Below, piece by piece: positions 8,300 to 16,220 of a stretch of 64,000 bases of DNA. Source of the DNA: Paenibacillus_G filicis (GTDB taxonomy: Bacteria > Bacillota > Bacilli > Paenibacillales > NBRC-103111). The notes beneath the pieces are model-generated. The model saw only the letters and a program-made list of their open reading frames with translations. It did no database searches and was not told the origin of the DNA. Each line of letters opens with the position of its first letter. Within the stretch, counting starts at the first letter, position 1. The position numbers and the translations under genes are program-made. Location: NCBI RefSeq assembly GCF_038070315.1, contig NZ_JBBPCC010000019.1, positions 93,495-157,494 on the forward strand, read 5' to 3'.

Positions 8300-9933
8300 A
8301 GAACATGGTCCGCAAACTGTCCGATGAGCCACCGGTCATGCGAGACCATCAGGACCGGTCCCGGAAATCTGTGAATAGCCTGCTCGAGCTGCTCGACCAG
8401 CTCGAGGCTGAGATGATTCGTCGGCTCATCCAGCAGCAGGATATCAGGCTGGTCCACGATGAGCCGGGCCAGAGATAGCTTGCGCAGCTGTCCCGGGCTC
8501 AGCACCCCGGCCTTCCGGTCCAGCTCGCCGGGCCGGAACAATCCGGTGTCCAGCAGCTCGCGGGTATGGTCTTCCAGGTAGCCGATCCGCCCTTCGCGGT
8601 AAAGCTCCAGTACCGTTTTGGCGCAATCCTCAGGGGATAGCTGCCGTTCCTGCTCCAGGTAGCCGATCCGCGATTCCGAGGAAAGAACGACCCTTCCTGC
8701 CATCGCCTCCCATTCGCCGGTCAGCACACGCAGCAGCGTGGTCTTGCCCGTGCCGTTGGGTCCGGCGATTAACAGCCGCTGCGGCCCCTGCAGGCTGAAG
8801 CTCAGCGGAGCGAACAGCGGACGGCCTTCTTCCACCGCACAGACAAGCCCGCTCACGTGCAGCGAAGACTCGCCGCCGGCACCGTCTGCGCCTCCGCGAT
8901 CCAGCCTGATCCGAAAGCTTAGCGGTTCGGGCGGCCTCGGTACCGGATTATCCAGGATGCGTTCCAGCTGCTTCTCCGCTTTCCGGATATTTTGCGAGAT
9001 GCGGCGCTGCACCCGCTCTCCCTGGAATTTCGTGATGAATTTGTCACGATCCGTCGCCGGGCGATTGTATGCCACCCGGTAGCCTTTGTCCTTGGCCTGA
9101 TGACGCAGCTCCCGGATTTCCTCCTGCTCCCGCTCGTACTCCTCCTCCCATCGCAACCGCTCCAGCCGCTTCTGCTCCCGGTACGCATCGTAATTGCCCG
9201 TATAGAACGTACAACGACGGGTGGCCTCATCGATCTCGATCATGCGATTCACCGTCCGGTTCATAAACAGCCGGTCGTGAGACGCGAACAGTATTGTACC
9301 CTGATACCCGGCTATATAGCTCTCCAGCCACCGAATCGCCTGCTCATCGAGATGATTGGTCGGCTCATCCAGCAGCAGGCAATCCGGTGCGGATGCCAGC
9401 AGCCCAGCCAAGGCTAGACGCCGCTTCTCGCCACCGGACAGCGTGTCGACACCGCGTTCGCGCGGCATGCTGCCGAGTCCCAAGCCGTCCAGCGCGATGG
9501 CCGTGCGATAATCCGCCTCATAGCCCCCTAACGCCTCGAACCGCTCGGCCGCCATACCGTATGCTGCCAGCAGCACATCAGCCTGCTCCGGCTCCTGCCC
9601 TCCGCTGCCCAGCGCTGCAGTCAGCTGGTCCATCTCCGCCTGAAGCTCGCGTATTTCGCCTAGGGCCGCATCCAGGTAGCCCCCGATACTCAGGCCACCC
9701 CGGACTTCCACCGTCTGCGGCAGATAGCCGACCCGGGCAGACAGCCCCACACGGACCTCCCCTTCATCCGGCAGCTCCCAGCTCGCCGCCAGCTTGAGCA
9801 AGGTCGACTTCCCTGCCCCATTCTCTCCAACAAGCGCCGCGCGCTCTCCCTGATTCAAATGAAAAGAGACCTGTTCCAGCACGGTATGATCCCCGTATCC
9901 CTTCGTCAATTTATCCAATATCAAGATCTGCAT
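8263..9933 (-). CDS. ABC-F family ATPase (ribosome-associated, possible antibiotic protection)
   Basis: A cytoplasmic protein with two ABC ATPase domains and no membrane domain, as in ABC-F factors that bind the ribosomal E site. Domain 1 has GENGAGKST, the signature LSGGEKRRLALAG and LLLDEPTNHLDE. Domain 2 has GPNGTGKTT, LSPGQLRKLSLARL and LLLDEPTNHLS, each with a downstream SHDR. The linker at about residues 245-325 is long, charged and Arg/Glu rich, the feature that in ARE-type members reaches toward the peptidyl-transferase centre. AAGGAGGAA lies 7-8 nt before the ATG. A terminator-like hairpin in the leader suggests attenuation. Whether it confers drug resistance cannot be decided from sequence. 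Confidence 0.88.
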   Translation of the reverse strand: MQILILDKLTKGYGDHTVLEQVSFHLNQGERAALVGENGAGKSTLLKLAASWELPDEGEVRVGLSARVGYLPQTVEVRGGLSIGGYLDAALGEIRELQAEMDQLTAALGSGGQEPEQADVLLAAYGMAAERFEALGGYEADYRTAIALDGLGLGSMPRERGVDTLSGGEKRRLALAGLLASAPDCLLLDEPTNHLDEQAIRWLESYIAGYQGTILFASHDRLFMNRTVNRMIEIDEATRRCTFYTGNYDAYREQKRLERLRWEEEYEREQEEIRELRHQAKDKGYRVAYNRPATDRDKFITKFQGERVQRRISQNIRKAEKQLERILDNPVPRPPEPLSFRIRLDRGGADGAGGESSLHVSGLVCAVEEGRPLFAPLSFSLQGPQRLLIAGPNGTGKTTLLRVLTGEWEAMAGRVVLSSESRIGYLEQERQLSPEDCAKTVLELYREGRIGYLEDHTRELLDTGLFRPGELDRKAGVLSPGQLRKLSLARLIVDQPDILLLDEPTNHLSLELVEQLEQAIHRFPGPVLMVSHDRWLIGQFADHVLYLTPGNLRSSE

Positions 9934-9982
9934 ACCAAATTCCTCCTTGCACCGCTTGGGGTAAAATTAGGCCGAGAACACC

Positions 9983-10011
9983 AAAAACCGTGAATGCAGC
10001 GCACCCACGGC
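9983..10011 (-). promoter_or_regulatory. Possible transcription attenuator in the ABC-F leader
   Basis: On the minus strand a GCCGTG arm pairs with CACGGT (one G-T pair) around a 13-nt loop and is followed at once by TTTTT, about 50 nt before the ABC-F start codon. The stem is short, so this is suggestive only. The remaining leader out to 10402 holds no convincing gene. A CCCC/GGGG hairpin at 10312-10332 has no T-run. Confidence 0.4.
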
Positions 10012-10402
10012 TAAACAAACCCCTCGAGGAGACAATCAGGCTCCAGCAGCAGGCGGCTTATTCCTTGGCGGCGCGGGTACTTATTCGGTGTGCGAAGAGA
10101 ACAACGATCTCCTTCGTACACGGTGTCTGCGACAGACTTGTGCCTATCGCCACACCCGCCTTATCCCGAAACTCAGGAAGGCGCGTGTCTGCATGTTACA
10201 TCCGGTTTTTGGATATTAAGCATGCAAACGAAGTGTCCACATCGGCAAGAAATACCACCTTTCGAAGTGGGAACCGCAAGGGTCCCGAATACCGTTCACT
10301 ATACAGCCAGCAGCCCCCAGTAACAAGGGGCTATCCATTTATAATGAAACTTTCCGGCGCTGCCTGCGTAAATCATGCCAAGACAAGAGAGGAGGAACTC
10401 GC

Positions 10403-10591
10403 TTGATTAAACGTCTTCTGGGCAAATTATTGAACAGCGCGCTTCATTCCAAGCATTCCCGCCGTTACGGCAACAGCTCCGATCAGTACCGTCGTACCGG
10501 CCCGCACCGCCACTCATCGTCAGACCGGTACAGCCAGCGCCGTCCTTACGGCTCCAGCTATTATAAGAAAAGAAAACATTCCAGCTCCTAA
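10403..10591 (+). CDS. Small basic Ser/Arg/Tyr-rich protein (62 aa)
   Basis: Unrecognised family. A GAGGAGGAA site ends 7-8 nt before a TTG start, and no ATG is available. After a short amphipathic start (IKRLLGKLLN) the protein is low complexity, with Arg, His, Lys, Ser and Tyr making up most of residues 15-62 and a KKRK cluster near the end. There is no membrane segment. The composition resembles nucleic-acid-binding or spore small basic proteins, but this is only inference. Two hairpins follow before the convergent kinase gene. Confidence 0.6.
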   Translation: MIKRLLGKLLNSALHSKHSRRYGNSSDQYRRTGPHRHSSSDRYSQRRPYGSSYYKKRKHSSS

Positions 10592-10630
10592 GCACTTGGA
10601 ACGGGTTCAAGTCCGGCTGATGCCCCGAGC

Positions 10631-10675
10631 GGAAGTCGGCTAACCGTAAGCAGGACTCCGTTAGCCGCTACTTCC
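10631..10675 (+). terminator. Long hairpin downstream of the small basic protein gene
   Basis: GGAAGT-CGGCTAAC pairs with GTTAGCCG-ct-ACTTCC, 14 pairs with a 2-nt bulge and a 15-nt loop, about 40 nt after the stop codon. No U-run follows, so it may stabilise the mRNA end rather than terminate. Confidence 0.45.
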
Positions 10676-10705
10676 CGGCCGATAGCCTCTTTCCTAACAG
10701 CCTGC

Positions 10706-10732
10706 AGCCCCTCGTCTACCACATGAGGGGCT
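10706..10732. terminator. Hairpin between convergent genes
   Basis: A perfect 8-bp AGCCCCTC/GAGGGGCT stem with an 11-nt loop lies just beyond the stop codon of the kinase gene and downstream of the small basic gene. It could act for both strands. T-runs are absent. Confidence 0.45.
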
Positions 10733-10734
10733 AT

Positions 10735-11553
10735 TCACCTTCCGGGCTGGCTGCTCAGTGCCGCCACCGCCTGTCCAACGTCGCCCGCCAGAGCGGCAGC
10801 GCTTGGATAGACCGCGTCCTCCCCCATCAGTCTGTTCAGCAAGCGGGCGGTCGCCTCAGACAGGTCCAGCTCCTCCTGCCATCCGCGTTCTTCCTGTCCT
10901 GGCTTTCCCTCGTACGAAGCATATAGGAGGAACAGCAGGAAATGACCGAGAGCGTACAGATCGCTCTCCACACGCGGCAGGCGGCGCCGCTCCTCCTCCC
11001 CGTTCTGCGGCGCCTCCAGGCCTTCCATGTCGCCGATACGGCGGGCTAGTCCGAAGTCAATCAGCTTGAGACGGCCCGCGCAATCCATAACATTCGGAAT
11101 CCGCAGATCGAGATGGACCCAGCCCCTCTCGTGAATAAACGCGACAACCGGAAGCAGCCGCTCGAGAAACTTCAGGCTCTCCAGCTCCGTGAAGCCCCGT
11201 CTCTGCGTGAAAATCAGGTCCTCCACGGTCGCTCCGTCCACCCACTCGATGGGTAGCCACAGGTGACGTCTTTCCTCTATCAATGCCCCGCAAGCCGGAA
11301 GATCGGGATGCCCGAGCACCTGGAGCGCCTCCTGCTCGCGAATCAGCAGTCTACGACCGAGCTCCCGCTTGCTTGGCCTAGCTTGCTTCAATACGACGGG
11401 ACTCCCTGAGGCAGCGTCCATAGCCAGGTAAGCCAGGCCATAGCTGCCTTCCCCCAGAGAGCGGAGGAGGCGGTACCGTCTCTGCAGCTCGTACCCGGCC
11501 GGCAGCGGATAATCCAACCAGGCGTGATAAGCGCCCCGTAAATAACCAATCAT
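10735..11553 (-). CDS. Small Hanks-type Ser/Thr protein kinase-like protein
   Basis: A 272-residue cytoplasmic kinase fold without an extracellular sensor. Visible motifs are the Gly-rich loop GEGSYGLAY (about residue 34), VLK lysine, an Arg-Glu helix C (REQEAL), the catalytic loop HLDLRIPN in place of HRDLKPxN, and LIDFGLARR. The catalytic Asp, the Asn and the DFG Asp are all kept, but the usual loop Lys is Arg. The family is that of short bacterial kinases like B. subtilis YbdM/YrzF. GAGAGGGGG precedes the ATG at 11551-11553. It is transcribed alone. Substrates are unknown; activity is likely, though the Arg substitution is worth noting. Confidence 0.8.
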   Translation of the reverse strand: MIGYLRGAYHAWLDYPLPAGYELQRRYRLLRSLGEGSYGLAYLAMDAASGSPVVLKQARPSKRELGRRLLIREQEALQVLGHPDLPACGALIEERRHLWLPIEWVDGATVEDLIFTQRRGFTELESLKFLERLLPVVAFIHERGWVHLDLRIPNVMDCAGRLKLIDFGLARRIGDMEGLEAPQNGEEERRRLPRVESDLYALGHFLLFLLYASYEGKPGQEERGWQEELDLSEATARLLNRLMGEDAVYPSAAALAGDVGQAVAALSSQPGR

Positions 11554-11671
11554 GCCCGCGCCCCCTCTCCCGTCAATTACACGGCTTAAACGCCATGGAA
11601 GCTTTCGTCTTCAATGCGCAGAGCTTCCTGCCGGGCTGGGCTCACCGTTCCCTGATGCCTCCTAAACAGTC

Positions 11672-12628
11672 TCAGTGCCTGTCAGCCCGTTCTGCTCCCG
11701 GCAGCAGCATGCGGACCAACCGGGCAGCTCCGGGCAGCCTAGGCTGCCGCTGATGAGCCTGGACATAGGCATAGTCTGTCAGCGTCACCCCGGCATCGCG
11801 CAGCGCATAAGCAAAGTCATCATCCAGCATAAGCCGGTATTCCCATACCCGCTTCTCCCAGGATGGAATCAGCTCTCGCATGACCGCATCGTCGGCAGCA
11901 GGATGGATATACGTCTCGACCACGCCTTCCGGCAGCTCGTAGAGCTTGCCGATGAGCATCCCCTTGAAGCTTTCGTACGTTTCCCCCGGCTCCGTGTGGT
12001 ACGGATGCGATATCAGGTAGTCGGGCAGCGGAACTCCGAGTGCATCGGCGAGCGCCACCACCTTATTCAGCGTTCCCTGGGCTCCTGGGATGGAGGCCAA
12101 GAAGCTGTCCCGGGGATCAATTTTCCGGAACAGGCGGAACGGCAGACCCCAGCGCGCGCAGCGCCACAGGACATCCGGCAGATAGCTGCGTCCCGTTGCC
12201 AGCCCGTACAGGCTGCCCATATGATTGTCGACATGGGAGATCCGAAGCCCCGCCCGGCGTACCGCCTCATACTGGGCGACCAATTCCCGCTTCACATCGG
12301 CGGGTACCGCCTGCCTCTCGAACGCCTCAACCGTTCGATGCAGCTGTCCGCTCTCGTCTTGAAGCGAAGCGGCGCCGGTCAAGCTGCTCCAGCGGAACCC
12401 CTCGAACTCGCTCGTTAGAGTCAGATGCAGGCCGACACGCTGCTCCCCCGTCTTGAGACACCAAGCCGCAGCCTCCTCGAAGGCAGGGGCCGGCGGCATA
12501 ATCGTCGCTGAGGATACCTTTCCCTCCGTTAGTAAATGCATGATAGCTTCGTTGGCCGCCCAGCTCTGCCCGAAGTCGTCGCAATTCAGGATCAGCAGCT
12601 TCGCGGACTTAGCAGTATGTATCATCAT
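11672..12628 (-). CDS. ChbG/YdjC-family carbohydrate deacetylase
   Basis: Predicted metal-dependent deacetylase acting on N-acetylated sugars such as chito-oligosaccharides. Residues 11-18 LILNCDDFG hold the family's Asp-Asp, residues near 97 read VGLHLTLTSE with a ligand His, and HVDNHMG near 146 supplies further metal ligands. At 318 residues it is slightly longer than the usual 250-300. It starts 8 nt after the stop of the GPH transporter gene, so the two form an operon in which the transporter probably imports the oligosaccharide. The exact sugar is not given by the sequence. Confidence 0.85.
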   Translation of the reverse strand: MMIHTAKSAKLLILNCDDFGQSWAANEAIMHLLTEGKVSSATIMPPAPAFEEAAAWCLKTGEQRVGLHLTLTSEFEGFRWSSLTGAASLQDESGQLHRTVEAFERQAVPADVKRELVAQYEAVRRAGLRISHVDNHMGSLYGLATGRSYLPDVLWRCARWGLPFRLFRKIDPRDSFLASIPGAQGTLNKVVALADALGVPLPDYLISHPYHTEPGETYESFKGMLIGKLYELPEGVVETYIHPAADDAVMRELIPSWEKRVWEYRLMLDDDFAYALRDAGVTLTDYAYVQAHQRQPRLPGAARLVRMLLPGAERADRH

Positions 12629-12636
12629 CCTAACCT

Positions 12637-13950
12637 TCAGCCTCCTTCCTGCATATCATTCGAGAGTTCCCGTCCCGGAGGCATCCCGTCCCGCATCACC
12701 GTAAGCGACAGCAGGAAGGCAATCGCCAGTAGGCACAAGGGGACAACGCTAATCAGAACCCGGAAGGTCCCCGCGGGGTCCGGCCCCGGCTGATCACCGC
12801 TCACATAGCCGAAGGTCATGCCCACCACCCAGAAGGCCAGTGCCGAGATCAGGCCGCTGGAGCGTGTGATAAACCCTCCGACCGCCGTATACACGCCTTC
12901 TCTCCGCTGCCCGGTACGCTCGAAATCCCGGTCGATAATGCGGCTGCTCAGTACTGGGGGCGTAACCAGGAAGCCGGCCAGGCCGAAGCCCACCAGAATA
13001 CCTGCGGCGATACCGCTCATCAGGCTGCTGCCGAACCATAGCGGGATGACGGATAGGCCGTAAGCGGCCAGAGACACACGCCAGCCCCAGACAGCGCCCA
13101 GCTGGCGGACGATTCGGTACCAGACGGCCACCAGAGGGATAACGGACACGAATACCGAGGCCAGCAGAATCGATACTTGAGCTTCCGGAATCCGCAGTAC
13201 GTATTTGGCATAGAACGGAATCATTGAGCTGACCAGCCCGTTTACTGTCTGGGCGAAGGAGTTAGCCAGGTTGAAAATCCAAAACTCCCGGTTTTTCAGC
13301 GTTTCGCGGAATGCTTCTTTCAGCGGCAGTCGAGGTTCCTCGGCGATCTCCGCGTTCTCCTTCACCGACCCCATGCACAGCAGCATGAACACCGCGAATA
13401 CGACTGCGTACACCACCGACATGTAGCCGAATCCTATCCGGGTGAACAGCAGAGGCGTAACGGCAGAGCCGATCAGAATAGCAACGATCTGAAATCCTTG
13501 CTGGATGGCGGAAGCCTTGGTGCGGACCCGCTCTCCCCGGAACAGCTCCGGAAACAATGCGCCGTAATTCACCCAGAGGATGGTCGCCACGCCCTCGAAC
13601 AAAATCAGCGCCACCAGGAACCAAACGAACAACCCGTTCCCGGAAAGCCCCTCCGGCACCGCAAAGATCATGCAGAAGGTCATCATAAAAAGCGGAATTG
13701 CGGACCATATCCACGGCTTGCGCCTCCCATAGCGCGTTCGGGTCCGGTCGGACAAATACCCGGCAAGCGGCTGATTGGCCGCATCCCAGATCAGATAAAC
13801 CGTTCGCGCCACCGTCGCCAGACCGACGCCGAGGCCCAGCTTCTCCACATAGTAGTAGCTGTAGAAAGCACTGAACGCCTGGCTGGGAATCATCATCGCC
13901 AGCATGCCGAACGCGAAAGCAATCGGGGAGTTTACAAATTTGGCTCGCAT
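12637..13950 (-). CDS. Glycoside-pentoside-hexuronide (GPH) family MFS sugar transporter
   Basis: A 437-residue integral membrane protein with about twelve helices. Features are the loop YLSDRTRTRYGRRKPWI after helix 2, typical of GPH cation:sugar symporters, and a Trp/Phe-rich helix 3. GGAGGAA sits 8 nt before the ATG at 13948-13950. It is the first gene of a two-gene operon with the ChbG-like deacetylase, which suggests uptake of a glycoside or amino-sugar oligomer. The 13951-14164 gap upstream contains no gene; the promoter was not identified with confidence. Confidence 0.85.
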   Translation of the reverse strand: MRAKFVNSPIAFAFGMLAMMIPSQAFSAFYSYYYVEKLGLGVGLATVARTVYLIWDAANQPLAGYLSDRTRTRYGRRKPWIWSAIPLFMMTFCMIFAVPEGLSGNGLFVWFLVALILFEGVATILWVNYGALFPELFRGERVRTKASAIQQGFQIVAILIGSAVTPLLFTRIGFGYMSVVYAVVFAVFMLLCMGSVKENAEIAEEPRLPLKEAFRETLKNREFWIFNLANSFAQTVNGLVSSMIPFYAKYVLRIPEAQVSILLASVFVSVIPLVAVWYRIVRQLGAVWGWRVSLAAYGLSVIPLWFGSSLMSGIAAGILVGFGLAGFLVTPPVLSSRIIDRDFERTGQRREGVYTAVGGFITRSSGLISALAFWVVGMTFGYVSGDQPGPDPAGTFRVLISVVPLCLLAIAFLLSLTVMRDGMPPGRELSNDMQEGG

Positions 13951-14164
13951 TGCACAGTTCCTCCGTCCGCAAGGAGATAATGTATGCGCTTCCTCGAAGT
14001 CAAAGGCCGGTCACCCGCCTCGGGTGATCCGTTGATATGTTATATGTATTCCCCGCGCAACGACTCATTCCTGCAAGGGCTGCCCCATCTTCAAGGCAAC
14101 CGGCAACGCCTGGCCCGGGCAGCTGGCTGAACGCAAGCCAAGTGCCCGCTCCGCTGCCTCCGGC

Positions 14165-15115
14165 TCAAGCTTCGCACACCGTTACGTACCGGCAGAATGA
14201 GCCCTTGCGGATCTGGCAGCCGTCAACCGGCCGAAGTCCAGCCTTGGAGAACTGCTCCCCGATCGGGTCGATTGCCACGACCACAACGCGGCTGGCCAGC
14301 CGCCGGGCGCTTGCCAGCAGCTCCAGCTGATCGGCCTCAGACAGCTTGGAGCACAGGTTATAGGGCAGGTCGAGCACGGCTGCGTCGTAAGGGCCCACCA
14401 GGTCCCGGATATCTCGAATACCTACCTCATTCGGATACCCGAAATAGCGCAGGTTTTCCCTGGCTCCCAGCACAGCCAATGGATTTTTATCGAAAGCCTC
14501 CATCGCGATCCCCATCGACAGCGCTTCGATGACGACGGTACCGATGCCGCAGCATGGATCAACCGCCCGGACGCCTTCCGGATGAGGGACCGCGATATTG
14601 GCTATGGCCCGTGCCACCCGCGTACTTAGCGCCGTGGAATAGGGCTTGGGCTTGTCTTTATGCTGCAGCCATACGGCTTGCTGGTCCTCCAGCTCTCCGA
14701 ATACCCATCGGCCAGACACCTTGGCTATTCCGAAGCGGACGTCCGGCGACCGCATCTCCGCACGGCTGCGGATACAGGCTCCCACGAGCCTCTCCATCGC
14801 GCGCCGCTGGTCGTAGTCCAGCCCATCATCTGCGGGTACGAATACCACCTTGAAGGACGCTACATCGACATGCATATGCGCGGCTTGCTTCGCTATGCCC
14901 TCGATCCCTGCCGCTTCGAAGCGAACCCTGAGACGCTGCTTCATGAACGGACTCCGGCTCGGGTCAATCTGCAGCCCGCTCTCCAGCCAGGCCGCAGCCC
15001 CACCCGTTCCGCTTCCCACTCCCCCGAACCAAGTTCGCTGCTCCAGCCCGCACAACTCGGCTTCATCCTCGTGGAAAGCATAGGTGTATACATATAAAGT
15101 TTCCTGATCCATCAT
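14165..15115 (-). CDS. TRM11/UPF0020-type RNA methyltransferase
   Basis: Predicted SAM-dependent N2-guanosine methyltransferase acting on tRNA or rRNA. The C-terminal half holds VDPCCGIGTVVIEAL (SAM-binding motif I, about residues 190-204), EAFDKNPLAV (motif II) and VLDLPYN (catalytic [DN]PPY-like motif IV with Leu-Pro). The N-terminal half fits a divergent RNA-binding region. An ATG pair gives two possible starts; GGAGGAAAGAGGC stands 8 nt before the first. The gene is divergent from the PAP2 gene, with 115 nt between them. The target nucleotide is not known. Confidence 0.8.
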   Translation of the reverse strand: MMDQETLYVYTYAFHEDEAELCGLEQRTWFGGVGSGTGGAAAWLESGLQIDPSRSPFMKQRLRVRFEAAGIEGIAKQAAHMHVDVASFKVVFVPADDGLDYDQRRAMERLVGACIRSRAEMRSPDVRFGIAKVSGRWVFGELEDQQAVWLQHKDKPKPYSTALSTRVARAIANIAVPHPEGVRAVDPCCGIGTVVIEALSMGIAMEAFDKNPLAVLGARENLRYFGYPNEVGIRDIRDLVGPYDAAVLDLPYNLCSKLSEADQLELLASARRLASRVVVVAIDPIGEQFSKAGLRPVDGCQIRKGSFCRYVTVCEA

Positions 15116-15230
15116 GCCTCTTTCCTCCGGCCTCCCGTGCCGCTTGCTTACGCAGCATCGGCAAATCGCTTATACTTATCTTCATACCATCTGATTCTAA
15201 AGCAGAATTCCAGCAAGGAGCTGTAACGCT

Positions 15231-16106
15231 ATGACCTTCCGACGTCTTCCCCTCCTCGCAGCAGGCAGTGTGCTGCTCTGGACTATACTCGCGCTCTGGC
15301 TCGGTCTGCATGACCTCGCCATCTCCAGGGCTCTTGCCAACCCGGCCGCAGCCTGGGCCCGCTGGTTCGAGGCCTACGGCGAGCATCCCGCCATGCTGCT
15401 GGCCTGGGCAGCCGGACAACTCCTGTACAGCACCGCCCGTCTGCTTACAGGCCGTGCCCGTTTGCTCAGACGGCTGTTGGCACTTGCGGTCCAACTGGCT
15501 GCCGGACTAGCGCTGGTCCATATGACCCTGGAACGTGCGCTAACGTTCAGGCTTTCCGCCGCCCAGTGGATGGTTACACTGATCATGCTCGTTGCCGTCA
15601 CAGCGCTTGTCCAGCTGGCACTAGCTCGCACTCCGGCCTCCAAGCTGTCCCGGTTCAACCAGGCCGCCTGGCTTACCCTGCTGCTGCTCGGCGCAGAGCT
15701 GGCGATCATTCACTCGCTCAAGTCCGTATGGGGCCGCGTCCGTTTCCGGGATCTGCTGCCCGATGGTGGCGGCTACACCCCCTGGTACACGCCGATGGGG
15801 CCGACTGGCAACCGCTCCTTCCCATCCTCGCATGCGGCTAACAGTTGGACGATGCTGGTGCTCCCTGTGTACGCATCGGCCGCATTGGCCCGCCCCTATG
15901 TGATCCGGGCCGCCTGGATAGCCGCCCTATTGTGGGGCTCATTAACCTCATACAGCCGGCTGGTCGCAGGCGCTCATTACGCATCCGATCTGCTGGCAGG
16001 CACGAGCATCACGATCGTCCTGTTTGTCGTACTGCGCCGCTTGCTGCTTAAGGAAACGGCCACGAGACATCCCGACTTCATGCAACAGAGGGACCTGCGC
16101 TCCTGA
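15231..16106 (+). CDS. PAP2-superfamily membrane phosphatase
   Basis: Six-helix membrane lipid phosphatase, likely acting on undecaprenyl pyrophosphate or phosphatidic-acid-like substrates at the outer face. The three PAP2 motifs are present: KSVWGRVRFRD (K-x6-R, with Phe where Pro is usual), SFPSSHAAN (PSGH variant) and SRLVAGAHYASD (SR-x5-H-x3-D). At 291 residues it has an extra pair of N-terminal helices. Start ATG at 15231 follows AGGAGCTG. A hairpin overlaps the stop codon. Confidence 0.83.
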   Translation: MTFRRLPLLAAGSVLLWTILALWLGLHDLAISRALANPAAAWARWFEAYGEHPAMLLAWAAGQLLYSTARLLTGRARLLRRLLALAVQLAAGLALVHMTLERALTFRLSAAQWMVTLIMLVAVTALVQLALARTPASKLSRFNQAAWLTLLLLGAELAIIHSLKSVWGRVRFRDLLPDGGGYTPWYTPMGPTGNRSFPSSHAANSWTMLVLPVYASAALARPYVIRAAWIAALLWGSLTSYSRLVAGAHYASDLLAGTSITIVLFVVLRRLLLKETATRHPDFMQQRDLRS

Positions 16107-16120
16107 GAGCGGGTCCCTCT
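16087..16120 (+). terminator. Hairpin overlapping the stop codon of the PAP2 gene
   Basis: AGAGGGACC..GCGCTC pairs with GAGCGGGTCCCTCT, a long GC-rich stem containing the TGA. Only CTTG follows, so it is an imperfect terminator. The remainder of 16121-16220 shows nothing clear. Confidence 0.6.
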
Positions 16121-16220
16121 TGCCGCTGACATTCACTGAAAGCTCGGAGCCAGCGACTACTTATACATCTATTAGGCTGACCGCTCCAGCAGCATGCCGT
16201 ATAGAGCAATCCGGACAGCT

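Noticed and set aside
9990..10406. 138-codon plus-strand frame in the ABC-F leader region
   Set aside because: No ribosome binding site; overlaps the small basic protein start and shows no protein-like pattern.
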